A stretch of DNA of 64,000 nucleotides from Campylobacter anatolicus (GTDB lineage: Bacteria > Campylobacterota > Campylobacteria > Campylobacterales > Campylobacteraceae): positions 248,001 through 312,000 of the forward strand of contig NZ_JAGSSY010000003.1 of assembly GCF_018145655.1 (NCBI RefSeq), in the 5' to 3' direction. Position 1 is the first letter of the stretch. Each line of letters starts with the position of its first letter. The notes under the pieces were generated by a model that did not search any database, was not told the origin of the DNA, and saw only the letters and a list, made by a program, of their open reading frames with translations. This document shows, in pieces, positions 8,798 to 18,812 of this stretch. The translations under genes and the position numbers were made by a program.

Positions 8798-9287
8798 TTA
8801 ATGTATAAAGCTATTCACATCCTTTATAACTTCATATTTATAGTCCTCAACGTCTAACGATTTACCCTATGTTTAGCTTCTTTCATTCTTATTTTGTGTC
8901 ATTTGGCTTTTTTAGCTACTAAATCTTTTATCAAATGTTACATAAACATACATTAAGCAAGCCATTACACCACTCTCATCATAAGCCATAAAAGAAAAAT
9001 TAAACACTTTATTACAAAATACGATTCTATCTCTATCGCTAAATTCATAACTATGCTTCTAATCTCTAAATTTACAAGTCCAAACTCCATTTCTAACTAG
9101 AAATATCAAGTTTGATATTAAATTTAGCCAAACATCGGCTCATTTAGTTAAAATCTCACTAAATATATCAAACGACTTGCATTCATATTCAAAGCATCTA
9201 ATTTGATAGTTTTCTTGTCTTATCCAAGCTCTTTTTATCATAAAAGTTATGCTCTTCGTTAAAGAGATAATACACTATGTCATTTGC
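8798..9287 (-). pseudogene. Decayed protein-coding gene between htrA and cprR, family not recognised
   Basis: The minus strand holds a chain of protein-like segments. Frame one (9287-9198) reads IVYYLFNEEHNFYDKKSLDK before a TAG. Continuing in another frame, from about 9246 to 8912, come RAWIRQENYQIRCFEYECK, a TGA at 9142, LIFLVRNGVWTCKFRD, a TAG at 9061, then YEFSDRDRIVFCNKVF and SFMAYDESGVMACLMYVYVT to a TAA at 8914. A last piece contains DVEDYKYEVIKDVNSF. About 110 codons with only two internal stops in one frame is well below chance for DNA this AT-rich. The flanks (8577-8797 and 9288-9375) show nothing identifiable. Confidence 0.55.
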
Positions 9288-9375
9288 TTAAATTTGTTTT
9301 TACAAGTCCGCTCATAGCTTCTTAATTTAAGCAATTATATAAAAATACATTAAAAATTAGGGTAAAAATGAGAGA

Positions 9376-9399
9376 AAAGGCGAACGAGTGTTCGCCTTT
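9376..9399 (-). terminator. Rho-independent terminator of htrA
   Basis: A perfect 10-base stem (AAAGGCGAAC / GTTCGCCTTT) with a four-base loop lies just after the htrA stop. On the minus strand the stem is followed by TTTTCTC. Confidence 0.88.
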
Positions 9400-9403
9400 A
9401 TAA

Positions 9404-10813
9404 TTACTTAATAACCAAACCTTGCATTATGCCTTTGCGGTTGACCCAGACTAGAGCTTTTTTGCCTTTATGAGCCTGTATAGCTTTAGTAAAACTTTGC
9501 ACATCTTTTATACTCTCTTCGCCCACTTGCACGATGATATCTCCTCGTTCAAACCCAAACTCTTCTGCTTTTGAATTCCTTTTTACATCAGTTACTAAAA
9601 TACCAATAATCTCGCTACTTAGTCTAAATTTAAAACGAAGTTCTTCACTTAAATTTGATACGCTAAGCCCATCCACGATAGAGCTATCTTTTGCAGCTTT
9701 GAGATTTTTGTCCATATTTGCTAGTCTTAGCTTTGTGTCATAGCTCTTTCCTGAACGCTCATATGTTATGCTTATCTCGCTATTTGGCGATAATGAGCCT
9801 ATTAAATTTTTAAGATCAGTTGCATTTTTGATACTTTTACCATTTGCTAGCGTGACTAAATCACCTCGTTTTAACCCAGCTTCATCTGCTGGTAAGCCCT
9901 TTTCAATACTACTTATTAAAGCACCTTCTTTACTGTTATATAGATCTTTTTGTTCATCTGTTAAATTTGCTATCATTACTCCGATATATCCACGTTCTAT
10001 CTTACCATCATTTATGAGCTTTCCTGCAACATCTTTTACCATCGTTGAAGGTATCGCAAATCCGATGCCACTGCTATCGCCACCACGTGAAAGTATGGCT
10101 GAGTTTATACCGACTAATGCCCCACGGCTATCTACTAACGCTCCGCCTGAATTGCCAGGGTTGATTGAAGCGTCAGTTTGGATGAAATTTTCATACTGAT
10201 TTAGTCCTATATTATCTTTATTTAAGCCTGATACGATACCCTGCGTTACACTTTCGCCCACACCAAATGGATTACCTATTGCAAATACAACATCTCCATC
10301 AAGTAGCTTTGATGAATCTGCAAATTTAATCGCATTTAGCCCATTTGCTTCTATCTTTATAACAGCCAGATCGGTCTTTGGATCGCTCCCTATGATCTTA
10401 GCTTTATACTCCTTACCGCCGTTTGGTAGAGTAACTAAAATTTGATCGCTATCTTCAATAACATGGTAGTTTGTAACGATATAACCATTGTCTGATATGA
10501 TGACGCCAGATCCTAGTGAAGTGCTCTTTTCGTTCTCTCTTGGCACACCAAAGTTAAATCCAAAAAAATCTCTAAAAAAGGGATCATTAAACATCTGTTC
10601 TACGCCATTTCTGCTATTGGTGGTTCGTGTGGTCGAGATATTTACAACTGATTTTTTAGCATCAGCTATCGAGCTATGATATGATAAAATAACATTTTTA
10701 TCATTTTGTAGTGGAGAGATACGAGTTATATCAGAATCCGCTTCTAAAAAATTTATATTAGCTGCAAAAATACAACTAGCAACTGCAACTGAAAGCAAAA
10801 CCATTTTTTTCAT
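9404..10813 (-). CDS. htrA: Periplasmic serine protease/chaperone HtrA (DegP/DegQ family)
   Basis: Degrades or refolds misfolded envelope proteins. In C. jejuni, HtrA is also secreted and cleaves E-cadherin. The 469-residue protein has a signal peptide (about 1-18), a trypsin-like domain with the catalytic triad histidine 117 (TNYHVIE), aspartate 148 (KTDLAVI) and serine 222 (NPGNSGGAL), and two PDZ domains (about 270-360 and 385-465). All key residues are intact. It is transcribed alone, away from cbpA, with its own terminator. The position between cprRS and cbpA-hspR places it in a stress-response cluster. Confidence 0.95.
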   Translation of the reverse strand: MKKMVLLSVAVASCIFAANINFLEADSDITRISPLQNDKNVILSYHSSIADAKKSVVNISTTRTTNSRNGVEQMFNDPFFRDFFGFNFGVPRENEKSTSLGSGVIISDNGYIVTNYHVIEDSDQILVTLPNGGKEYKAKIIGSDPKTDLAVIKIEANGLNAIKFADSSKLLDGDVVFAIGNPFGVGESVTQGIVSGLNKDNIGLNQYENFIQTDASINPGNSGGALVDSRGALVGINSAILSRGGDSSGIGFAIPSTMVKDVAGKLINDGKIERGYIGVMIANLTDEQKDLYNSKEGALISSIEKGLPADEAGLKRGDLVTLANGKSIKNATDLKNLIGSLSPNSEISITYERSGKSYDTKLRLANMDKNLKAAKDSSIVDGLSVSNLSEELRFKFRLSSEIIGILVTDVKRNSKAEEFGFERGDIIVQVGEESIKDVQSFTKAIQAHKGKKALVWVNRKGIMQGLVIK

Positions 10814-10912
10814 ATAAAATCCTTATTTTTTAAATTTTGCATAATTATAAACTTTTGTAAATAATAAAATTTTAATAAAACAAAGAAATTTGTAAATGGA
10901 TATTTTTACAAA

Positions 10913-10933
10913 CTTGATTGACTAAGACTAAAG
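10913..10933 (+). promoter_or_regulatory. HAIR-like HspR operator in the cbpA promoter
   Basis: CTTGATT at 10913-10919 and ACTAAAG at 10927-10933 are separated by seven bases. This differs at two positions from the known HspR target (CTTGAGT, seven bases, ACTCAAG). It sits directly before the -10 box of cbpA-hspR, where a repressor would block RNA polymerase, and hspR itself is the second gene of this operon. Confidence 0.7.
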
Positions 10934-10941
10934 TTTTATGA

Positions 10942-10947
10942 TATAAT
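10942..10947 (+). promoter_or_regulatory. -10 box of the cbpA-hspR operon
   Basis: TATAAT preceded by GA lies 22 bases before the GTG start of cbpA and 8 bases after the HAIR-like element. An AAAGGAG ribosome binding site follows. Confidence 0.7.
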
Positions 10948-10969
10948 AGCTGTAAAAAAAGGAGTAAAA

Positions 10970-11854
10970 GTGAGTGAAAGTCTATATGAAACACTTGGTG
11001 TTAGCAAGGGTGCAAGTAGCGATGAAATCAAAAAAGCGTACCGTAAACTAGCCCGCAAATACCATCCAGACATCAACAAAGACCCTGGTGCGGAGGATAA
11101 ATTTAAAGAGATAAATGCTGCCTATGAAGTTTTAAGCGATGATAAAAAACGTGCCTTGTATGATACACACGGCGACACTATGTTTGGGGGACAAAATTTC
11201 CACGACTTCGCACGAGGTCAAGCTGGTATGGGTGATCTAAACGACATCATAAATAGCATATTTGGTGGCGGTTTTAGTGGTGGCAGGAGTAAATTTAATG
11301 GTGGTTTTAGCAGTTTTGGCGGATTTGGAGCGGAGGACTTTGGTGGATTTAGTACAGGACTTGATATAAACGCAAAGATAAATATACCGTTTGACGTAGC
11401 CGTCATAGGTGGCGAACACTCTATAAATTTAAATGGCAACAGCATAAAAATCAAGATACCAAGTGGCATAAATGATGGCGAGAAACTGCGTATAAAAGGC
11501 AAAGGTAAAAGTGCTGGTGGCAGAGTCGGTGACTTGCTTTTAAGCGTAAATATAGAACAAAGTAGTGAGTATGAAAGGGATGGAGATGACTTGTATAAGG
11601 ATGTAGAGATACCACTCAAAACTATGCTCTTTGGCGGTAAAGTAGAAATTCATACATACAAAAAAGATGTAACTATAAAGATAGCTGAAGGCTCAAAAAC
11701 AGGTACAAAGATACGGCTAAAAGGATATGGAGTGCAAAATAGGAAGAGCGGAATTTATGGCGACTTATACTTAAAAGCACGTGTAAAACTACCAAATTTA
11801 GTCGAGCTTGACCCTGAATTTGTTAAAAGCTTAAAAGAAAATTTACCGGAGTAA
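10970..11854 (+). CDS. cbpA: DnaJ-class co-chaperone CbpA
   Basis: A 294-residue J-domain protein that stimulates DnaK. The J domain (1-70) carries the HPD motif at 32-34. A Gly/Phe-rich linker follows (about 72-130), then two DnaJ C-terminal substrate-binding domains. The zinc-finger cysteines of true DnaJ are missing, which marks it as the CbpA type. The GTG start is chosen because GGAG stands 8 bases upstream and the J domain begins at once. It forms an operon with hspR (4 bases apart), with a HAIR-like site in the promoter. Confidence 0.93.
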   Translation: MSESLYETLGVSKGASSDEIKKAYRKLARKYHPDINKDPGAEDKFKEINAAYEVLSDDKKRALYDTHGDTMFGGQNFHDFARGQAGMGDLNDIINSIFGGGFSGGRSKFNGGFSSFGGFGAEDFGGFSTGLDINAKINIPFDVAVIGGEHSINLNGNSIKIKIPSGINDGEKLRIKGKGKSAGGRVGDLLLSVNIEQSSEYERDGDDLYKDVEIPLKTMLFGGKVEIHTYKKDVTIKIAEGSKTGTKIRLKGYGVQNRKSGIYGDLYLKARVKLPNLVELDPEFVKSLKENLPE

Positions 11855-11857
11855 AAT

Positions 11858-12235
11858 ATGCAAAATTACGATGAACCGCTATACCTAATAAGTGTTGTTG
11901 CAAAGATCTTAAGCATACATCCACAGACCCTAAGACAATATGAGCGTGAAGGGCTTGTAGAACCATCTCGCACAGAGGGAAAGATGCGACTTTATTCACA
12001 ACGTGACGTGGATCGCGTCAAGATGATACTGCGTCTAACACGCGATCTTGGCGTAAATTTAGCTGGCGTTGATGTGATATTGCAGCTTAAAGAAAAAATG
12101 GATGAATTTGAAACTACAATAGCAGAGCTAAGAGCCAAGTTAGATAGGCCAAATGGAGGAACTATACCAACTAAAAAATCGCTAGTCAAACGTAAAAATA
12201 GCTTTGATTTGATATTTTATGAAGAGAACAAATAG
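11858..12235 (+). CDS. hspR: Heat-shock repressor HspR (MerR family)
   Basis: A 125-residue DNA-binding repressor of chaperone genes. The N-terminal winged helix-turn-helix is of MerR type (LISVVAKILSIHPQTLRQYE, then EGLVEPSRTEG and RLYSQRDVDRV), followed by a dimerisation helix and a basic tail. The MerR effector cysteines are absent, as expected for HspR. In C. jejuni and H. pylori, HspR represses cbpA-hspR, groESL and dnaK operons. Here the HAIR-like operator before cbpA points to autoregulation. It ends with a bidirectional hairpin terminator. Confidence 0.93.
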   Translation: MQNYDEPLYLISVVAKILSIHPQTLRQYEREGLVEPSRTEGKMRLYSQRDVDRVKMILRLTRDLGVNLAGVDVILQLKEKMDEFETTIAELRAKLDRPNGGTIPTKKSLVKRKNSFDLIFYEENK

Positions 12236-12238
12236 CAA

Positions 12239-12276
12239 ATTTAACTGATAAATTACATCAAAATTATCAGTTAAAT
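12239..12276. terminator. Bidirectional hairpin terminator between hspR and lolE
   Basis: A 13-base inverted repeat (ATTTAACTGATAA / TTATCAGTTAAAT) with a 12-base loop lies 3 bases after hspR and about 100 bases after the convergent lolE stop. Confidence 0.7.
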
Positions 12277-12378
12277 TTAAAGCTACTTCAAATTTTTAAA
12301 AGTTTTTGTAGGCATATTAATATTCTTTTTGCTTTTGCCACTTTAAATATAAATTTATAATCTCAAAAATCTATAAAT

Positions 12379-13575
12379 TTATTCATTTCTCAGCGTCTCA
12401 AGCACGTTTATTTGCGTTGCTTTTTTTGCTGGGTAAAATGACGAAAGTGCTACAATAACGACTGCTCCAACAACTATCATTGCAAGGTCGATAAGTGATA
12501 GCTCCATAGGTAACTTTGAACTACCATAAACATCGGCCGGTAGGTTTATAATATCAAAACTACCAAGTAACCAAATACTTAAAAAACCTAAAATCAACCC
12601 AAAGACTATCCCGCTACCACCAATAACAAGCCCTTGATAAAAAAAACTATTCTTTATCTCCATCTTACTAGCTCCAAGTGCAAGCAACAAGGCGATCTCT
12701 TGACGCCGATTCATCACAGTCATTAAAAGTGAGCTTATGATATTTAGCGATGCCACAAGGATAATAAGCATAAGCACGATAAATAATGCACGTTTTTCGA
12801 GTGCAAGAGCTGAAAAAAAGTTACCATTTTGTTGCCACCAGCCGATCGCCTTTAACCCAATAGGAAGATTATTTTGAACTAAATTTATATCATCAAATGG
12901 CTTTAACGAATATACGTGTATACCATCATATACACCCTCTTTATACCCTAGCACCTTTCTAAGATCAGCAACATTTACATACGAATATGCTTTGTCATAA
13001 GCGATAAGCCCAGAGCTAAAAGTTGCACTCACATCAAAGCGTTTCATCTTTGGAATGAGTGCAAAGCCACTAGGGTCTGAGTGTGTAAATATAATTGTCA
13101 GCTTGTCATTATCGGCAAGTCTAAATCCGCTTCTTATCCCTTGACCGATTAAAATTTCAAACTCATTTACCGACTTCTCGCCAAGTGCCTCACGCACGAC
13201 AGAATTTATCTGTTTCTCATCATCAAAATTTACACCAAAAAGCAGACCACCCTCAAGCGAATTTGCACCTTTGTATATAACTTGCGTGTTGATATATGGG
13301 CTAAATTTAAGTGACGGAAATTTCGCTTTTAATTCATCCACTAAAACATCATTTATATCACCCTTAAAGGCACTTGCTATCGTTATAGGATAATTCATTG
13401 TAAAGAGCTTACGTTCAAACTCTTTATCAAATCCATTCATTATAGCCATCGCTACTATAAGTACCATAAGACCCACGCTAACGCCTAAAAACGCCAATAT
13501 CGCACTCAATGTAATAAACGGCTGGGACTTGTCAAAGCGTAGGTATTTAAACAACAGATACTTTGGTAATGTCAT
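12379..13575 (-). CDS. lolE: Lipoprotein-releasing ABC transporter permease (LolC/LolE family)
   Basis: The inner-membrane permease that extracts outer-membrane lipoproteins and passes them to LolA. It has TM1 near the N-terminus (after KYLRFDKSQPF), a large periplasmic domain, and three more TM segments in the C-terminal third (FtsX fold), with the cytosolic RRQEIALLLALGASK coupling helix. The frame is open to 13623, but I place the start at 13575: this ATG begins MTLPKYLLFKYLRF, the usual family start, and has AAAAGGG seven bases upstream. That gives 398 residues. It follows secA on the minus strand. No LolD ATPase gene is in the window. Confidence 0.88.
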   Translation of the reverse strand: MTLPKYLLFKYLRFDKSQPFITLSAILAFLGVSVGLMVLIVAMAIMNGFDKEFERKLFTMNYPITIASAFKGDINDVLVDELKAKFPSLKFSPYINTQVIYKGANSLEGGLLFGVNFDDEKQINSVVREALGEKSVNEFEILIGQGIRSGFRLADNDKLTIIFTHSDPSGFALIPKMKRFDVSATFSSGLIAYDKAYSYVNVADLRKVLGYKEGVYDGIHVYSLKPFDDINLVQNNLPIGLKAIGWWQQNGNFFSALALEKRALFIVLMLIILVASLNIISSLLMTVMNRRQEIALLLALGASKMEIKNSFFYQGLVIGGSGIVFGLILGFLSIWLLGSFDIINLPADVYGSSKLPMELSLIDLAMIVVGAVVIVALSSFYPAKKATQINVLETLRNE

Positions 13576-13677
13576 TGATGACCCTTTTAAATTTGACTTT
13601 TTAGTGGCGTTCGTATTAAACACTCACAAATTTTTTATAAATTTATAGTTCGTCTTGTTTTTAACGCACCGATAATT

Positions 13678-16278
13678 TTAAGCAAAAATGCCCTTTTTAG
13701 GACCACTTTTACCGCAACAATCTTTGTATTTTTTACCACTTCCACAAGGACAAAGTGAGTTGCGTGGTATCTTTTTCCCACCCATTACGGCTAGTTTTGG
13801 CTCATTATTTTGATGCAAGCCCTCATTATGCTCGGTCTGCATACGCTCACGCATAGCCGCTGTCTCACGCTCCTGCTCTTCTTGGCTTCTTAGACGCACC
13901 ATTTGAAGCATCTTTATGCTCTCAGTTTTTAAGCGAAGCACAAGCTCCATAAAGAGATTATAACTCTCTTTTTTATACTCAGTTAGTGGATCTTTTTGAT
14001 TGTATCCACGCAGACCTATGCCTGTTTTTAGTATATCCATCTGATACAAATGCTCTCTCCATGCCTTATCAAGCACTTGTAAGTATAAAATTTTCTCTAT
14101 TTCACGCTGCTGCTCTGGTGCAACAACGCTCATCTTATTACTATAGCTTTTTGCGAGTATGTCGGTAACTTTAGTTAAAATTTCATCATACTCAAGCCCT
14201 TTTAGCTCATTTTCATCTATGCTCTCACCGCAGTCATTTGCGACAAGTAAACATAAGCCCTTAAGATCATAATCATCTTTTAATCCGCCATGGAAAATAT
14301 CAGCCATATCCAATAAATTTGCTACATACTCTGAGCGATTTTGTGCGATTTTCTCGCTCATATCAAACTCTTTATCCAGTAGCTCATCGCGGTATTTATA
14401 TATCGTTTTCCTCTGCTCATTTGCGACATCATCGTATTCAAGTAGGTGTTTCCTGGCCTCAAAGTGTAGACTTTCTACCTTTTTCTGGGCGTTTTCAACA
14501 GCACGGGTTACCATCTTGCTCTCTATACTCTCGCCTTCTTCGATCCCCAAGCGATCCATTATCGCTTTTATGCGGTCTGAGCCAAAAATCCTAAGTAAAT
14601 TATCCTCCAAACTTAAGTAAAATCTACTCATACCAGGATCCCCTTGGCGTCCTGCACGGCCACGAAGTTGGTTATCTATCCTCCTACTCTCATGTCTCTC
14701 TGTGCCTATTATGTAAAGTCCACCAAGACTACGCACCTCATCATTTATACGTATATCAACGCCACGTCCAGCCATATTTGTAGCTATTGTCACAGCACCT
14801 TTTGCACCAGCTTCAGCGATAATCTCAGCCTCTTTTTCATGATTTTTAGCATTTAATACAGAGTGAGGAATTTTTGCTTTTACTAACATCTCGTGTAAAA
14901 CTTCACTTCGCTCGATACTTGCTGTTCCTACAAGCACCGGTTGCCCCTTGTCATGAGATAGCTTTATCTCATCAATAACGGCTTTAAATTTTTCTGCCTG
15001 AGTTTTATAAATAAGGTCATTTTTATCCACTCTGATGACTGGCACATTTGTAGGTATTGAGATAACCTCAAGCTTATAAATTTGAGAAAACTCAGTCGCT
15101 TCTGTCTGTGCCGTGCCCGTCATACCAGCTAGTTTATCATACATCCTAAAATAATTTTGATAAGTAGTATCAGCTAGAGTTTGACTCTCTTCTTGGATTT
15201 GCACACCCTCTTTTGCTTCTAATGCTTGATGAAGCCCCTCACTAAAGCGTCTGCCCTCGCTTAAACGCCCTGTAAATTCATCAACTATCACGACTTCATT
15301 CTCTTTTACGACATAATGCACATCACGCTCAAAAAGGTTATGTGCTTTAAGTGCTTGGTCTAAATGATGACTTAAAATAGCATTTTCAAGATTATATAAA
15401 TTTTCTACACCAAATAGCTTTTCTGCCTTATTTATGCCCTCTTCGGTTATCATTATCGTGCGATTTTTCTCATCCACGACAAAATCGCCAGTCGGCTTTG
15501 AACCCGGCACATTAACATCTGCTGGCTCTCCACGTGTAAGCTTTTGAGCCACCTCATTTGCCTTTATATAACCATCAAGCGTTCGATTTGTCGGACCTGA
15601 GATGATAAGCGGTGTTCTAGCCTCATCTATTAAAATGCTATCCACCTCATCTACAATAACAAAATTATGGCCTCTTTGCACCTTGTCTTTTGCATCAAAT
15701 TTCATATTATCCCGCAGATAATCAAAGCCAAACTCTGAATTTGTACCATATGTTATATCGGCTTTATAGGCGGCTTGTCGCACTCCATCTTCATAAACGC
15801 CACTTAGCACCACATCTACGCTAAGTCCTAAAAATTTATAAAGCTCACCCATCTGAGTCGCATCACGCTTAGCTAAGTAGTCATTGACAGTGACGACATG
15901 AACACCCTTACCACTCATCGCATTTAGTACGACAGGCAGAGTTGCCACGAGCGTCTTACCCTCACCTGTTTTCATCTCAGCTATTTTGCCATCATGAAGC
16001 ACCATACCGCCTATTAGCTGGACATCAAAGTGCCTCATGCCAAGAGTTCTTTTACTAGCTTCACGCACGATAGCAAATACATCATTTAGCACATCATCGA
16101 GGCCTTTGCCTTCTTTTATTTCTGCTCTAAAAGTCTCAAATGCTGCCTTTAGCTCATCATTACTCATCGCCTGATACTTCGGCTCTAATGCGTTTATATG
16201 CTTCACACGCTTTGCATACGCCTTAACTTCTCTGTCATTTTTAGTACCAAAAATTTGTCTAAATATCGCTGATATCAT
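13678..16278 (-). CDS. secA: Preprotein translocase ATPase SecA
   Basis: The motor ATPase that pushes unfolded preproteins through SecYEG. The 866-residue protein has Walker A at about 102-109 (KTGEGKTL), the [15 protein letters not shown]-box motif, the preprotein cross-linking domain, the second helicase domain with [10 protein letters not shown] and [11 protein letters not shown], and a C-terminal zinc-binding tail [13 protein letters not shown] that binds SecB and phospholipid. Everything is complete. It heads the secA-lolE pair and is divergent from lolA, so secretion and lipoprotein sorting genes are grouped. Confidence 0.98.
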   Translation of the reverse strand: MISAIFRQIFGTKNDREVKAYAKRVKHINALEPKYQAMSNDELKAAFETFRAEIKEGKGLDDVLNDVFAIVREASKRTLGMRHFDVQLIGGMVLHDGKIAEMKTGEGKTLVATLPVVLNAMSGKGVHVVTVNDYLAKRDATQMGELYKFLGLSVDVVLSGVYEDGVRQAAYKADITYGTNSEFGFDYLRDNMKFDAKDKVQRGHNFVIVDEVDSILIDEARTPLIISGPTNRTLDGYIKANEVAQKLTRGEPADVNVPGSKPTGDFVVDEKNRTIMITEEGINKAEKLFGVENLYNLENAILSHHLDQALKAHNLFERDVHYVVKENEVVIVDEFTGRLSEGRRFSEGLHQALEAKEGVQIQEESQTLADTTYQNYFRMYDKLAGMTGTAQTEATEFSQIYKLEVISIPTNVPVIRVDKNDLIYKTQAEKFKAVIDEIKLSHDKGQPVLVGTASIERSEVLHEMLVKAKIPHSVLNAKNHEKEAEIIAEAGAKGAVTIATNMAGRGVDIRINDEVRSLGGLYIIGTERHESRRIDNQLRGRAGRQGDPGMSRFYLSLEDNLLRIFGSDRIKAIMDRLGIEEGESIESKMVTRAVENAQKKVESLHFEARKHLLEYDDVANEQRKTIYKYRDELLDKEFDMSEKIAQNRSEYVANLLDMADIFHGGLKDDYDLKGLCLLVANDCGESIDENELKGLEYDEILTKVTDILAKSYSNKMSVVAPEQQREIEKILYLQVLDKAWREHLYQMDILKTGIGLRGYNQKDPLTEYKKESYNLFMELVLRLKTESIKMLQMVRLRSQEEQERETAAMRERMQTEHNEGLHQNNEPKLAVMGGKKIPRNSLCPCGSGKKYKDCCGKSGPKKGIFA

Positions 16279-16372
16279 CTGTAACCTTTGTAAATTTTAA
16301 ATCATAGATTGTAGCATACTTTAACTATTTATTTAATTAAAGTGAGCTAGAATAACGCAAAAAGGATGTAAA

Positions 16373-16885
16373 ATGAGAAAAATTATAATACTCGCCGCAT
16401 TTGTAATTACTAGTTTTTCGGCTGAATTAAATTTTAAAAGTTTGCAGAGCGATTTTGTGCAAGTTGTAAATAGCGAAGGTAAAGCCATAAGCTACACAGG
16501 TATATTTTACGCTAAAAGCGATAATACCGCACTTTGGATATATAAAAACCCAACACCAAAAAGGATTTATTTTGAAAAAAATCGTGTGATAGTTATAGAG
16601 GACGAATTAGAACAAGCTATCATCTCGCACCTTGATGACACGCCAAATTTAACGCAGATTTTAACTCACGCGGAGCAGATTCAGCCGACACTTTATAAAG
16701 CGATATACGACGGTGTTGATTATCTAATCACCCTTAAAGATGACCTTCCAAGCACGATTGATTATAAAGACAAGCTTGGTAACAAGATAAAAATCACACT
16801 TCAAAATACAATCAAAGACGCTCTTATACCAACTAAAACATTAACTCCGATAATACCGCAAGGATATGATATAATCAATCAATAA
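16373..16885 (+). CDS. lolA: Outer-membrane lipoprotein carrier protein LolA
   Basis: The periplasmic chaperone that carries lipoproteins from the Lol ABC transporter to the outer membrane. The 170-residue protein has a signal peptide (1-16, ending FSAE) and the LolA half-barrel pattern: LQSDFVQ after the signal, YTGIFYAKSDNTALWIY, and later strands ending LIPTKTLTP. It is divergent from secA, with AAAAAGGA before the ATG. No LolB is seen here, and LolB is generally not found in this group. The gene next to it is convergent. Confidence 0.85.
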   Translation: MRKIIILAAFVITSFSAELNFKSLQSDFVQVVNSEGKAISYTGIFYAKSDNTALWIYKNPTPKRIYFEKNRVIVIEDELEQAIISHLDDTPNLTQILTHAEQIQPTLYKAIYDGVDYLITLKDDLPSTIDYKDKLGNKIKITLQNTIKDALIPTKTLTPIIPQGYDIINQ

Positions 16886-16923
16886 ATTTAATGAGCTTTG
16901 AGATATTTTCAAAGCTCTACGAT

Positions 16924-17454
16924 CTACTGCTCACCAAAATCTTTGCCAAATTCCTGAATGTTTTTTAGATCTATTGGACGCTGATCCATCATAGATGAAT
17001 CAGGTGCTATTATAATGTCATTTCCTTTTTTGCGTGGTCTTTCTATCTCAGCTTGTGTCATTGGCGTTGAGCAGAGATTTTGCGTTTGTATCGCCTTAAT
17101 AATCTCTCGTAATTCAAGATCATTTATTACTTTTATATTTAGTATCAATACATCATCAATATCAATGGCATGTTTTTTGGCGGCGTATTTGATAAACATC
17201 TCTTTAAATTTTTCTTTGCCCATTGAGGTAAGGATATCTTCAACGTAAAAGCTACCCACGATAACGTTTAAAGCGTCAAGTATATATGATTCATTATCCA
17301 CTACATCACGACCAATGACTTCTAAGTTTAGATTAATCTTCTTTGTTAAATTTGCCGCCGCTTTTGAGTATATATCAGTCTGAAAATCCGTTACTCTAAG
17401 TACGTCAGCCCACACAAAAACACTTAAAATCACAGTCAAAATAAGCTTTTTCAT
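16924..17454 (-). CDS. Exported protein of unknown function, FliL-like in appearance (Cj0944-like)
   Basis: A 176-residue protein with a signal peptide or N-terminal anchor (about 1-16, SVFVWAD). The mature part carries a long helix followed by strands. The stretch from NLEVIGRDVVDNESYILD through VEDILTSMGKEKFKEMF resembles the LNLEV...L and LLSSKT...GKEKLK pattern of the FliL periplasmic domain, but similarity is weak and this is inference. The tail is Pro/Asp-rich. It starts at the base after the helicase stop, so the two are co-transcribed. Confidence 0.68.
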   Translation of the reverse strand: MKKLILTVILSVFVWADVLRVTDFQTDIYSKAAANLTKKINLNLEVIGRDVVDNESYILDALNVIVGSFYVEDILTSMGKEKFKEMFIKYAAKKHAIDIDDVLILNIKVINDLELREIIKAIQTQNLCSTPMTQAEIERPRKKGNDIIIAPDSSMMDQRPIDLKNIQEFGKDFGEQ

Positions 17455-18777
17455 CTAAAAATTCTCCTTAATATTTTCAAATTTATTCTCTTTATAAAAT
17501 TTAAAAACTTCATCGTCAATTTTAACCACTTTTCTTAAATACTGCCTAAAATCACCGCTTCTATTATAAAAAAGTTTTAGCCTAGCTGGGTCTTTGGCAC
17601 GGGATAGTGCGACATAAAGCTGCCCGTTTGCAAAAATGTGATTTAGATCGCAAAAGAGCGAGTTTATACTCATTCCCTGCGATTTGTGGATAGTCAGAGC
17701 GTAGGCAAGTTTGAAAGGAAACTGCAAAAATGTTGCCAAAGTGTTTTGCTCTATCTCATCGCCAACTATATCAAACTCACCAAGTTCGTATAAGTTTTTA
17801 GTTATCTCGCTTATCTCACCACTATCTTTTTGCACAATTACGCTCTCGCAAATACCATTTTCCTTGATGATCTGGACTATCTTGCCCTGTTCGCCGTTAT
17901 AATACTCGCCCCATTTATTTGTAGTAAAAATTATCTTCGTGCCGATTTTCATATTTAAATTTAATGGTGCGGATAGCGAATTTATCCAGCTCTGCACGGT
18001 ATTTGGATGTAGATTTTCTCTCATTAAGTTAACCTGTGCGACAGAGGTCTCCATCGGAGCGTTTATAGCGTTTAATCGTTCTTCATTTAGCCTATCTACC
18101 TCTAAATTTCGCCCAAAAAGCACACTATCATCTTCGCTAGTTTCAAATTTATCAACTCTAAGTGAGCTAATATACTCAATTACCTCATCATCTAAAATGC
18201 CTACTCTAAGCCGTGACAAAATTTCATAAAATTTAATATCTCGTGTGCGTTTAGACACGAGCAATTCAACATTTGTAAGCCCTAGCTCACTCCAAGCGTG
18301 TGAACTAAATGCATAGGTGAATTTAAAAAGTGCATTTGGGTTATTTTCACTCTTAAAAACAGGTGGTAGCTGATAAAAGTCCCCAACTAGCAGAACACGC
18401 CCTTTAAATTTAGAAGTATTTAGGCGATATCGCACCATCTCCATCACATCAGAGCTAACCATAGAGATCTCATCTATCACAAGCAAGTCACAAATATCTA
18501 GTATCGCACGAAGTTGAGAGAGTTTGTTTCGTTGTTTTTTATCAAAGCTACGTAACTCTTCGTAATTCTTACATATCCCAAATTTAAAAAAGCTATGAAC
18601 GCTTACCCCACCTAGCCCAACGGCACTTATGCCAGTTGAACCAAGTATTATGACATTTTTTAGCTCATTTCGGTAGTATTTTATGATAGCTTGTGTTAGA
18701 TAAGTTTTGCCAACTCCACCGCCACCTGTTAAAAATATATTTGAATGCTCTAAAATACTCAAAATTTGAGCTAACAC
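17455..18777 (-). CDS. PIF1-like superfamily 1B DNA helicase
   Basis: A 440-residue 5'-3' helicase-like ATPase. Walker A is GGGGVGKT at 18-25, Walker B is LLVIDEISM near residue 97, motif III is VLLVGDFYQLPPV, and the C-terminal motifs include LAYALTIHKSQGMS and LYVALSRAK (motif VI arginine). This order is that of PIF1/RRM3-like enzymes, which unwind G-quadruplexes, R-loops and Okazaki intermediates. It is shorter than eukaryotic PIF1 and has no extra nuclease domain. The next gene downstream starts immediately after its stop. The specific role in this cell is unknown. Confidence 0.87.
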   Translation of the reverse strand: MLAQILSILEHSNIFLTGGGGVGKTYLTQAIIKYYRNELKNVIILGSTGISAVGLGGVSVHSFFKFGICKNYEELRSFDKKQRNKLSQLRAILDICDLLVIDEISMVSSDVMEMVRYRLNTSKFKGRVLLVGDFYQLPPVFKSENNPNALFKFTYAFSSHAWSELGLTNVELLVSKRTRDIKFYEILSRLRVGILDDEVIEYISSLRVDKFETSEDDSVLFGRNLEVDRLNEERLNAINAPMETSVAQVNLMRENLHPNTVQSWINSLSAPLNLNMKIGTKIIFTTNKWGEYYNGEQGKIVQIIKENGICESVIVQKDSGEISEITKNLYELGEFDIVGDEIEQNTLATFLQFPFKLAYALTIHKSQGMSINSLFCDLNHIFANGQLYVALSRAKDPARLKLFYNRSGDFRQYLRKVVKIDDEVFKFYKENKFENIKENF

Positions 18778-18812
18778 TCCTTGCTCCTATCTCGCATTTT
18801 ATGCTATTTTTA

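Noticed and set aside
9768-10199. 143-codon plus-strand frame opposite htrA
   Set aside because: It is antisense to the conserved protease and PDZ region and has the Ser/Pro/Leu-rich composition typical of shadow frames.
11155-11200. Short G run in cbpA as a possible phase-variable tract
   Set aside because: It is only five G long, too short for slipped-strand variation. No long homopolymeric G or C tract was seen anywhere in the window.
11218-11619. 133-codon minus-strand frame opposite cbpA
   Set aside because: It mirrors the Gly/Phe-rich part of cbpA, is low complexity (Pro/Leu/Ser) and has no family features.
13576-13623. 16-codon N-terminal extension of lolE
   Set aside because: The internal ATG at 13575 has a good AAAAGGG ribosome site and gives the usual family start; the extension is polar and unlike LolC/E N-termini.
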